Shown: positions 1-4,800, counted from the first letter of the stretch. The stretch: 6,526 nucleotides of DNA from Acidimicrobiia bacterium (GCA_029863035.1 JAOTWH010000128.1:1-6526); one strand, 5' to 3'. Notes: a model not told the origin generated them from the letters alone. Program-made: numbers and translations.

Positions 1-45
1 CTGCACATCAGCTCCCCCTCCGACCTCGGCCTACGGCCTCGGCCA

Positions 46-85
46 CCTCCCCCACCCTTCGGGCGGTGGAGGAAAAGGGTCCACC
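46..85 (-). terminator. Candidate factor-independent terminator (overlapping hairpins) for the dodecin transcript
   Basis: Bases 46-57 and 61-72 form a stem with 10 of 12 positions paired around a 3-base loop. Bases 65-70 (GGTGGA) can instead pair perfectly with 80-85 (TCCACC) across a 9-base loop, so the two hairpins share a strand and exclude each other. There is no T-run after either stem in the minus-strand direction; the only run of four T is inside the second loop. It is therefore not a canonical Rho-independent terminator, although U-tract-less hairpin terminators have been proposed for actinobacteria. Confidence 0.35.
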
Positions 86-104
86 CTCCCCCCAACCCCC
101 TCCC
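84..104 (-). other. Putative G-quadruplex motif in the dodecin 3' UTR
   Basis: On the minus strand this reads as four G-runs of 3, 5, 6 and 3 separated by loops of A, TT and A, which satisfies the usual G3+N1-7 intramolecular quadruplex rule with very short loops. It begins 18 bases after the dodecin stop codon (stop at 123-125) and would lie in that gene's RNA. Short loops generally favour stable quadruplexes. Whether it folds, and whether it affects termination or mRNA stability, is inference. Confidence 0.5.
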
Positions 105-122
105 TGGAGGGATGAGGAGCTA

Positions 123-341
123 CTACTTGACCACGAAGGCGATCTTGCAGGTGGCGTGGTACTGCGTCACCTTGCCGTCGTTGACCTTGGCCGTCTGTGC
201 GGTCACCTCGACACCCGTGATGCCCGATACCGACTCCGACGCCTTGGCTACCGCCTGCTTCACAGCATCCTCGAAGTCCTTGTCCGACACGCCGATTATC
301 TCCAGCACCTTGATGGCGCCCTTATCGATGTAGTCGCCCAT
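123..341 (-). CDS. Dodecin family protein
   Basis: A 72-residue protein with the dodecin fold signature: an N-terminal strand of the type K-V-x-E-I-I-G-x-S (residues 11-19), a single helix rich in Ala/Lys (about 20-38), then two strands, G-V-E-V (43-46) and Y-H-A-T-C-K-I-A-F (61-69). Dodecins are hollow dodecamers of about 65-75 residues that store or sequester flavins; some relatives bind metal instead. Compared with flavin-binding dodecins remembered from Halobacterium and Mycobacterium, the flavin-stacking Trp falls at Gly43 and the isoalloxazine-contacting Gln at His62, so classical flavin binding is doubtful. The ATG at 339-341 is well supported by an AAGGAGA Shine-Dalgarno sequence at 347-353, five bases upstream. 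The gene is divergent from the nitroreductase gene. Family call secure; ligand unknown. Confidence 0.9.
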   Translation of the reverse strand: MGDYIDKGAIKVLEIIGVSDKDFEDAVKQAVAKASESVSGITGVEVTAQTAKVNDGKVTQYHATCKIAFVVK

Positions 342-346
342 TCGTC

Positions 347-353
347 TCTCCTT
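347..353 (-). promoter_or_regulatory. Ribosome binding site of the dodecin gene
   Basis: AAGGAGA on the minus strand lies five bases before the ATG at 341-339. It is one of the two strongest Shine-Dalgarno sequences in the window and fixes the dodecin start. Confidence 0.8.
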
Positions 354-395
354 TTCGTGAGCTTCTGCTAGAAGCTAGAAACTAGTAGCTGGCTT

Positions 396-401
396 TACCC
401 T
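396..401 (+). promoter_or_regulatory. Candidate -10 element for a leaderless nitroreductase transcript
   Basis: TACCCT fits the TANNNT pattern of actinobacterial leaderless promoters and ends six bases before the A of the ATG at 408, so transcription could start at the start codon itself. No Shine-Dalgarno sequence precedes that ATG, which agrees with leaderless translation. No good -35 hexamer is visible at the expected distance. Confidence 0.35.
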
Positions 402-407
402 GATGTC

Positions 408-1061
408 ATGGATCTATACGAAGCCCTCTACACCACCCGCGCCATGCGACGAGTCAAGCCCGATCCTGTTCCCGACGAAGTGGTGCAGAGCATGCTCGAC
501 GCTGCTATCCGTGCCCCGTCTGGTAGCAACGCCCAGCAATGGCGCATGGTGGCGGTTACCGACCCGGATACCAGGGCCGCCCTGGGAGAGCTCTATGCAG
601 ATGCCTACCGCCAGCTGCACGAGACCATCTACGACGGTTGGCGAGAGCGGACCGCTCAATCGGGAGACGATCAGGCCAGACGTGTCATTAGCTCGTCTGA
701 TTGGTTGGGCGAGAACTTCGGCCAAGTTCCCTTGGTGGTGCTGTTCTTCGACCGCAACGACCCGACCGGCGGCTCTATATACCCCGCCGTGTGGAGTCTG
801 CAGTTGGCAGCACGGGGTCACGGGATTGGGACCACGCTCACCACCATCCTCGGGCGCTTCAAACAAAGCGAGGTGTTCGAGCTCTTAGGCGTTCCGGCCG
901 ACAAGGGTTGGGCTCTGAAGGCAGCCATCCCATGCGGGTTCCCAATGGGCAGGTGGGGTATTGCCAAGCGCAAGGCGGTGAACGAGGTCGCCTACCTCGA
1001 TCGTTGGGAGGGAGATCTGCCGTGGACCATCGATGAGCCCTTGTGGGGAGGCACCAGCTGA
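408..1061 (+). CDS. Nitroreductase family protein (FMN-dependent oxidoreductase)
   Basis: A 217-residue protein with the features of the NfsB/NADH-oxidase-like nitroreductase superfamily. These are cytoplasmic, usually homodimeric flavoenzymes that reduce nitro groups, quinones or other acceptors with NAD(P)H. Visible motifs are the N-terminal T-T-R-A-M-R-R (residues 9-15), whose arginines normally hold the FMN phosphate; R-A-P-S-G-S-N-A-Q-Q-W (35-45), the hallmark FMN-binding loop; a central helix with G-H-G-I-G-T (137-142); and I-P-C-G-F-P-M-G (174-181), near the second phosphate-binding region. Length is normal. The ATG at 408 has no Shine-Dalgarno sequence but sits six bases after TACCCT, so the transcript may be leaderless. 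It is divergent from the dodecin gene and 47 bp upstream of the sigma-factor ATG. Superfamily call firm; substrate not predictable. Confidence 0.88.
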   Translation: MDLYEALYTTRAMRRVKPDPVPDEVVQSMLDAAIRAPSGSNAQQWRMVAVTDPDTRAALGELYADAYRQLHETIYDGWRERTAQSGDDQARRVISSSDWLGENFGQVPLVVLFFDRNDPTGGSIYPAVWSLQLAARGHGIGTTLTTILGRFKQSEVFELLGVPADKGWALKAAIPCGFPMGRWGIAKRKAVNEVAYLDRWEGDLPWTIDEPLWGGTS

Positions 1062-1072
1062 GCGAAAAAGAT

Positions 1073-1098
1073 GGAACCCGAGAGGGCCCCGATGCGTC
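1073..1098 (+). promoter_or_regulatory. ECF-type promoter, probable autoregulation of the sigma factor gene
   Basis: GGAACC at 1073-1078 and CGTC at 1095-1098, separated by exactly 16 bases, match the common bipartite ECF sigma promoter (GGAAC-type -35, CGTC/GTC-type -10). Transcription would begin about 6-11 bases after CGTC, at roughly 1104-1109, which is at the ATG of the downstream sigma factor. ECF sigma factors often transcribe their own operon. This site supports ATG 1109 as the true start and argues against the upstream GTG at 1043, which would precede the promoter. Confidence 0.6.
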
Positions 1099-1108
1099 TT
1101 CTAGATGG

Positions 1109-1621
1109 ATGCAACGGGAGGCCACGATCGAGGAGGCGGTCGCCATCCAACGGGTGGTGCCAATTCATTTCGAGGACTTCTATCGCAGCGCGTACGGCGA
1201 GGTAGCCCGAGCGCTGATCCTGACCCTGGGCGATCGATCGCTCGGGATCGAGGCGACAGATGAAGCCATGGCGCGGGCGTACCGCGACTGGCGCTCGGTG
1301 GCCCGATACGGCAATCCGCAAGGTTGGGTCTATCGAGTTGGACTCAACTGGGGCCGCTCCTTCATGAGGAAGAAGCGGCGCGAATTGCTTGGTGTTTATC
1401 GAGACCAAGCGGTCGAATCGGTGTCCGGTATCGATCCGGCCTTGGACAAGGCGTTGGCCGAGCTCGACACCAAGCATCGATCGGTGGTGGTGATGCGCTA
1501 CTACCTCGATTGGTCAAATGAAGAGATCGCAAAGGCGCTGCGGGTGCCGCAAGGCACCGTCAAGAGCAGGCTCCATAGAGCGCTCGAGCAGCTAGGCAGC
1601 CAAGTGAAGGGGCTCGAATGA
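1109..1621 (+). CDS. ECF-subfamily RNA polymerase sigma factor (SigE-like, sigma-70 family)
   Basis: From ATG 1109 the product has 170 residues, typical of ECF sigma factors with only regions 2 and 4. Region 2 spans about residues 20-92: F-E-D-F-Y-R at the start, D-E-A-M-A-R-A-Y-R-D-W (51-61), then G-N-P-Q-G-W-V-Y-R-V (68-77) and a basic R-K-K-R-R stretch. Region 4 spans about 109-162, with a helix-turn-helix in which W-S-N-E-E-I-A and V-P-Q-G-T-V-K-S-R-L are the hallmarks. It would direct RNA polymerase to GGAAC-type promoters; one lies directly upstream. A GTG at 1043 extends the frame by 22 residues, overlapping the nitroreductase gene, but that stretch looks non-coding and has no ribosome site. 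A GAGGAGG at 1130-1136 is inside the frame with no normal start at proper distance. The downstream gene overlaps by ATGA, suggesting a functional pair. Confidence 0.88.
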   Translation: MQREATIEEAVAIQRVVPIHFEDFYRSAYGEVARALILTLGDRSLGIEATDEAMARAYRDWRSVARYGNPQGWVYRVGLNWGRSFMRKKRRELLGVYRDQAVESVSGIDPALDKALAELDTKHRSVVVMRYYLDWSNEEIAKALRVPQGTVKSRLHRALEQLGSQVKGLE

Positions 1622-3768
1622 AAGACGAACTACGCCATCACCTCTCCTCCAAAGCGGAGGCCATGCAGGTCGAGGTTCCTCACGAGCCCAAGAAAGGGTC
1701 CCGCAGGCAAGCTCCGCTGGCGGCTGCAGCCGCCGCCATGGCGATGGTTCTGGCCGTCGGCGTCACCGTTCCCCTGGTGTCGGGCGGCGACGACGAGACC
1801 GATGGGATCGAAATCCCGGCCCGTAACGACGACCTCTCGGCCTCTACCGAAACGCAGACCGCCGCAGCGACCCGGCCGGGTGGTACTGCCTCATCGGTTG
1901 CGCCCGAATTGGTCGCGGCCGGCGATGGTCCAACTCTCACCTGGCAACAGGGCACATTCCCTGACGATGGGTTCTTCTACGGGGCGACGGCTTTCGAAGG
2001 CGGCTTCCTTGCTTGGGGAGCCGAGAACAGGCCTCAGGAGGAGGCTGAGTTCGTTTCGACTTTCGCTCTTTGGTTCAGCAGTGACGGGTTCACTTGGGAG
2101 CGGGTCGACTCAAGCGGCTTGGGAGTTGGCCAGAACGAGTGGGTGAACCAGGTGATAAGCGTTGACGGTGGTCTTGTGGCGGTGGGTGCCGCATTCGACC
2201 CGCCGCGAGAGGCTCGTCCGGAGAGCTCTTTCGCCCCACCCCAGAATGAGCGCACCGTTGTTTGGTCATCCACCGATGGGCGTACCTGGGTGCGAACCGA
2301 ATTAGACCAAGACCTTCCAACCTCCGACACCCCGGGCGAGCTGTGGTACGGCGGTCAAGCGCTCGTGGCCAGCTCGGGGGGCCGGGTGGTCATGGTGCAG
2401 AGCCACATGCTCGAGTTCGACCCATCCTCGATCGTCGAGCAGAAGCTGTCCGACCTGGGGATAGTCGATTTCAACGGACTCGGTATGGACGACGATGGGG
2501 TCGAGGTGTTCGGCGGACAAGAGGCCGAAGAGCTCATCGCTCAGTTCAGTTACGAAGAGTTGGGCGTCGATCCCGCTCTGTTCCGAGACGGGCCGCAGCG
2601 AACCGAGACAATCACAACCTCCTTCGTTTCTACTGATGGTGGCTCCAGTTGGACTCGAAGTGACACGTCGGGCTTCGATGATCTTGGCTACCTCAACGGA
2701 ATGGTGGGGACCAACAACGGCTTCCTTGCGGTTGGCGACACCCAGTACGACCAGCAGGGCGGGGGAGGTCCGGCAACTTGGACCTCTACCGATGGTGTCA
2801 ACTGGACCAAGGTCGCCAACGTCGACACCTATGTATACAACCTGTCGGCGTTCGGTGACCTGATCGTGGCGCCGGGAGAGAAGTTGGTGCTGTCGCGCGA
2901 TGGTGGAAGCACATGGAACACCCTGACGGGTCCTGCCTTCGATGACGTCGATGATCTGCACTTCAGCCTGGACCAGGCAGCGGTCGGTGCCTTTGGCATC
3001 GTGGCATCGGGCTCGGCGTGGAGCGAAGGCCCACCACCTCCCGATCTGGTGTTGGAGAAGGACGGCCTGATCTATCGGGAGTCGTACGACCAGGATTACC
3101 AGCAGACCGTCACCGTCACCGATGCGGCCACCGGCGAGGTGCGCCTCGAGGTCGACAACTACTACTCGCCGGAGTGGATCGTGGAGAATGACGACTCGTT
3201 TACGGTTCTCAATCCCGATACCGGTGAAGAAGTCATAACCATCGGGTACATGCAGATGGAGCTGGGCTTCGGCGGAATCGGCAATGTTGTCACCGTCGAG
3301 GTCGACGGTCTTGTCTATACCGAGGACTGGGAGCAGGACCGTATCACGGTCACCAATGCCGAGACCGGGGAAGTGGTGGTCGACATCCTGAGTGCTCGCC
3401 AGCCTGCCCACATGAGACAGGATGACGAGGGCTTCACTCTGCTCGATCCTGAAACAGGCGAGGACCTCATGTCGATCACCTATCAGGAGATGGAGACGGC
3501 CTACCGATCTCAGTATGTCGAACAAGAGGTCTTGTACGAACAGCCGGTGATGGCCGTGTGGTACTCCCAAGACGGAACCGCATGGAGCCGCCAAGACATG
3601 AGGGATGCCTTCGGCGATTCGGGCTACATGTCGGGCCTGGTGTCCGGGACCGATCGTGTGGTGGTGGTGTTCATGCCCGAACCTGACTTCTACCCGGAGA
3701 GCGAGGACGAGGCGCTCGCGTACACGCCACCGCCATCGCAGGTGTGGGTGGGGACTCTGGGCGGCTGA
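1618..3768 (+). CDS. Sigma-factor-coupled single-pass membrane protein with Asp-box (BNR-like) propeller ectodomain
   Basis: A 716-residue protein. Residues 1-31 are short, hydrophilic and end in basic K-K-G-S-R-R, followed by one hydrophobic segment (about 33-55), predicting N-in/C-out topology. A Thr/Ser/Ala-rich linker (56-105) leads to an acidic ectodomain with six Asp-boxes (S-x-D-G-x-x-W type) ending at Trp160, 224, 345, 396, 433 and 656. These alternate with L-V-A-V-G-like strands, as in sialidase-type beta-propellers. There are two insertions: an acidic helical segment (264-332) and a duplicated segment (477-629). No cysteine, lipobox or zinc anti-sigma motif is seen. The ATG overlaps the sigma stop (ATGA), and GAAGGGG lies at 1606-1612. 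Position and topology suggest a regulator of the sigma factor that senses outside signals. This is inference, because the cytoplasmic head is far shorter than known anti-sigma domains. Sialidase activity is not implied. Confidence 0.8.
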   Translation: MKDELRHHLSSKAEAMQVEVPHEPKKGSRRQAPLAAAAAAMAMVLAVGVTVPLVSGGDDETDGIEIPARNDDLSASTETQTAAATRPGGTASSVAPELVAAGDGPTLTWQQGTFPDDGFFYGATAFEGGFLAWGAENRPQEEAEFVSTFALWFSSDGFTWERVDSSGLGVGQNEWVNQVISVDGGLVAVGAAFDPPREARPESSFAPPQNERTVVWSSTDGRTWVRTELDQDLPTSDTPGELWYGGQALVASSGGRVVMVQSHMLEFDPSSIVEQKLSDLGIVDFNGLGMDDDGVEVFGGQEAEELIAQFSYEELGVDPALFRDGPQRTETITTSFVSTDGGSSWTRSDTSGFDDLGYLNGMVGTNNGFLAVGDTQYDQQGGGGPATWTSTDGVNWTKVANVDTYVYNLSAFGDLIVAPGEKLVLSRDGGSTWNTLTGPAFDDVDDLHFSLDQAAVGAFGIVASGSAWSEGPPPPDLVLEKDGLIYRESYDQDYQQTVTVTDAATGEVRLEVDNYYSPEWIVENDDSFTVLNPDTGEEVITIGYMQMELGFGGIGNVVTVEVDGLVYTEDWEQDRITVTNAETGEVVVDILSARQPAHMRQDDEGFTLLDPETGEDLMSITYQEMETAYRSQYVEQEVLYEQPVMAVWYSQDGTAWSRQDMRDAFGDSGYMSGLVSGTDRVVVVFMPEPDFYPESEDEALAYTPPPSQVWVGTLGG
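2407..2613 (+). other. Acidic, partly helical insertion between Asp-boxes 2 and 3
   Basis: Residues 264-332 of the membrane protein lack the Asp-box pattern and are rich in Asp and Glu. Two similar short amphipathic elements can be seen: residues 272-284 (I-V-E-Q-K-L-S-D-L-G-I-V-D) and 306-318 (L-I-A-Q-F-S-Y-E-E-L-G-V-D). They share a hydrophobic-x-Q...(D/E)-L-G...D pattern, possibly a small repeat. Function unknown. Confidence 0.4.
3046..3504 (+). repeat. Tandem ~75-residue protein repeat inside the Asp-box protein
   Basis: Residues 477-551 and 558-629 of the membrane protein align along their whole length with one 3-residue gap, about 40 % identical by eye (29 of 72). Shared anchors are D-G-L-x-Y, T-V-T-(D/N)-A-x-T-G-E-V, F-T-x-L-(N/D)-P-x-T-G-E and Y-x-x-M-E. 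Each copy has two T-G-E turns 30 residues apart (505/535 and 583/613), so the segment looks like a duplicated beta-hairpin unit. The DNA has diverged, so this is an old duplication. Confidence 0.75.
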
Positions 3769-3824
3769 GCTCAAATCCTCTTCTCGCACCGGCGGTAGCA
3801 TCGCGGAGGTAGGAGAGGAGTGAG
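3769..3824 (+). promoter_or_regulatory. Short intergenic region with ribosome binding site and possible promoter of the Moco operon
   Basis: These 56 bp separate the Asp-box gene from the first gene of the Moco operon and are the only real gap before that operon. A purine-rich stretch at 3806-3820 contains AGGAG (3811-3815) and GAGGAG (3815-3820), giving a strong Shine-Dalgarno sequence before the ATG at 3825. TAGCAT at 3796-3801 fits a TANNNT -10 element, but I see no convincing -35. I see no clear terminator hairpin, molybdate riboswitch or ModE-like palindrome; 56 bp would also be too short for a Moco riboswitch. Read-through from the sigma/Asp-box genes cannot be excluded. Confidence 0.35.
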
Positions 3825-4157
3825 ATGTCAGACAAACTTCCCGGCACGTACCGAGCCTTCATAGCGAGGTTCCCCAAGCTGGGTGAGGCTCATGAGCAGG
3901 TGGCCGATGCCGTTTCTGAGATCGGGCCACTCGATACCAAGAGCCGCGAACTGATCAAGGTTGGCATCTCGCTCGGGGCAGGTCTGGAGTCGGCTACCAA
4001 GTCGCATGTGCGGCGAGCCCTGGAGGCCGGGGCGACGGTCGAGGAGCTGGAGCAGGCGATCATGTTGGGCATGAACACGGTCGGTTTCCCGGCCACTGTG
4101 GCCGCCTGGTCGTGGATGAACGAGCAGGTCGAGCGCAATCGGCGCGAGGCACAATGA
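3825..4157 (+). CDS. Carboxymuconolactone decarboxylase (CMD/AhpD-like) family protein lacking the redox cysteines
   Basis: A 110-residue protein matching the CMD fold. It has the start F-x-x-x-F-P-K-L, the family's G-P-L-D-x-K-x-R-E-L-I (residues 34-44), a central helix with H61-V-R-R-A-L-E-A-G-A-T, and E-E-L-E-Q-A-I (73-79). In AhpD-like members the central helix carries C-x-x-C just before the histidine. Here the equivalent positions are Leu54 and Ala57, while Glu55 and His61 remain, and the whole protein has no cysteine. Peroxidase-linked disulfide chemistry is therefore excluded; a lyase, binding or structural role is possible. The start is fixed by a strong AGGAG/GAGGAG site. The stop overlaps the MoaD start by ATGA, placing this protein in the Moco operon, but I know of no defined Moco step for this family. 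Confidence 0.85.
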   Translation: MSDKLPGTYRAFIARFPKLGEAHEQVADAVSEIGPLDTKSRELIKVGISLGAGLESATKSHVRRALEAGATVEELEQAIMLGMNTVGFPATVAAWSWMNEQVERNRREAQ

Positions 4158-4402
4158 CCTACCAGGTGCTTCTGTTCGGGGCCGAGGCAATGGCAGCAGG
4201 AACCAAGACCGTCGACATAGCCAATGACGATCCCGCTGTGACCACCGCTGATCTCAAGACCTTGCTGATCGAGGCCGTTCCCGCCATTGCCGGCACAGTC
4301 CCCACCTGTCGCGTCGCCGTCAACCAAACATTCGTGGCCGACGACCACAAGATCGTTGCAACGGACGAGATAGCGCTCATAGGGATGGTGTCAGGCGGAT
4401 GA
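4154..4402 (+). CDS. moaD: Molybdopterin synthase sulfur carrier subunit (MoaD/ThiS family)
   Basis: An 82-residue beta-grasp protein with the N-terminal strand Y-Q-V-L-L-F-G (residues 3-9), R-V-A-V-N (53-57), D-E-I-A-L-I (71-76) and the C-terminal V-S-G-G. The terminal Gly-Gly becomes a thiocarboxylate that donates sulfur to cyclic pyranopterin monophosphate in the MoaD2-MoaE2 molybdopterin synthase. Usual MoaD proteins end P-V-S-G-G; here the proline is Met. The ATG at 4154 overlaps the preceding stop (ATGA). A longer reading of the frame from a GTG at 4112 would overlap the CMD gene and adds residues that do not look like MoaD. It is followed by MoaE, again through ATGA, giving coupled synthesis of the two subunits. 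Confidence 0.92.
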   Translation: MTYQVLLFGAEAMAAGTKTVDIANDDPAVTTADLKTLLIEAVPAIAGTVPTCRVAVNQTFVADDHKIVATDEIALIGMVSGG

Positions 4403-4800
4403 GCGTCGATGTCACCATCGTGCAAGGCCCGCTTGGGCCCGACACCCGAAGTACCGGCGAACTGGGGTCGGGGGCAGTGCTGACCTTCGAGGGAGTGGTG
4501 CGCCCCACCGAAGGCAGCGCTCCCATCTCGGCGCTCGATTACGACGCTTATCTCCCGATGGCCGAGACCATGTTGGCGGAGCTGGCGCAGGACATGGTCG
4601 AGCGCCATGAGCTCATGGCGATAGAAGTGGAACACTCGGTGGGTCGGGTCGGCGCTGGAGAGACCTCGTTTCGACTCCGGGTGGTGTCGGAGCACCGAGC
4701 AGAAGGATTGGCCGCGGCGGATGAGTTCATCACCAAGATGAAGCAGGACGTGCCATTGTTCAAGGTTCCGGTCGAGCTACCAGCCCAAGTCGAGAGCTGA
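4399..4800 (+). CDS. moaE: Molybdopterin synthase catalytic subunit MoaE (divergent)
   Basis: A 133-residue protein that with MoaD converts cyclic pyranopterin monophosphate to molybdopterin. Recognised by F-E-G-V-V-R (residues 30-35), L-D-Y-D-A-Y-x-P-M-A-E (46-56), E-H-R (98-100) and K-Q-D-V-P-L-F-K (115-122). Lys115 and Lys122 are seven apart, like the catalytic pair Lys119/Lys126 in E. coli MoaE, so activity is expected. Differences from the textbook sequence: the usual H-R-x-G motif reads H79-S-V-G, the usual P-x-W-K reads P-L-F-K, and the tail is shorter than the ~150-residue norm. The start overlaps the MoaD stop (ATGA); the stop overlaps the MoeA start by one base. Confidence 0.9.
   Translation: MSVDVTIVQGPLGPDTRSTGELGSGAVLTFEGVVRPTEGSAPISALDYDAYLPMAETMLAELAQDMVERHELMAIEVEHSVGRVGAGETSFRLRVVSEHRAEGLAAADEFITKMKQDVPLFKVPVELPAQVES

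Larger units (their letters stand above)
1..122. other. C-rich structured non-coding stretch downstream of the dodecin gene
   Basis: I recognise no gene here. The plus strand is strongly C-rich, so the minus strand, which would be transcribed by read-through from the dodecin gene, is G-rich. Visible structures are a short hairpin at 24-42 (GGCC/GGCC stem around TAC, flanked by a 2x2 mismatch and two more pairs), a larger hairpin at 46-72, a competing 6-bp inverted repeat at 65-85, and a four-run G-tract motif on the minus strand at 84-104. The octamer CCTCGGCC occurs twice (24-31 and 37-44). The most likely role is the 3' untranslated and termination region of the dodecin transcript. Confidence 0.5.
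342..407. promoter_or_regulatory. Divergent promoter/operator region with 7-bp-periodic CTAG repeats
   Basis: These 66 bp separate the start codons of the dodecin gene (leftward) and the nitroreductase gene (rightward). GCTAGAA occurs twice in tandem at 367-380 and is followed by a related ACTAGTA, so CTAG falls at 368, 375 and 382, exactly 7 bp apart. Two perfect inverted repeats overlap this: AGCTTCT/AGAAGCT at 360-366/370-376, and AGCTA/TAGCT at 373-377/386-390. On the minus strand a weak promoter can be drawn: ATGACA (409-404) as -35 and TACTAG (387-382) as -10 with a 16-bp spacer. The palindromic repeats would overlap both promoters and look like an operator. No regulator gene lies next to them. 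Confidence 0.45.

Noticed and set aside
66..371. Plus-strand open frames covering the dodecin gene
   Set aside because: They are antisense shadows of a gene that has a clear family match and an AAGGAGA ribosome site on the minus strand.
1043..1108. Upstream GTG start for the sigma factor (22 extra residues, overlapping the nitroreductase gene)
   Set aside because: There is no ribosome site, the residues do not resemble the family, and a strong ECF promoter motif lies downstream of it at 1073-1098.
1130..1147. GAGGAGG followed eight bases later by an in-frame ATC, as an alternative sigma start
   Set aside because: ATC starts are extremely rare, and the next normal starts (GTG 1154 and 1157) are too far from the GAGGAGG. 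The match is probably chance Glu-Glu-Ala coding sequence.
1618..3768. Secreted sialidase as the function of the Asp-box protein
   Set aside because: Asp-boxes are structural and occur in many propellers. I see no catalytic Arg triad or FRIP-like motif, and the protein is membrane-anchored and coupled to a sigma factor.
2302..3801. 499-codon open frame on the minus strand opposite the Asp-box protein gene
   Set aside because: Its product is rich in His/Arg with no recognisable domain, and it lies antisense to a frame with clear Asp-boxes, a membrane segment and a coupled start. Long antisense frames are common in G+C-rich DNA.
3769..3824. Moco riboswitch or ModE operator before the Moco operon
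   Set aside because: The gap is only 56 bp, too short for the riboswitch, and contains no evident ModE-type palindrome.
4112..4153. Extended GTG start for MoaD
   Set aside because: It overlaps the end of the CMD gene, and the added residues are an out-of-frame reading of it. ATG 4154 fits both the MoaD family and the ATGA coupling.
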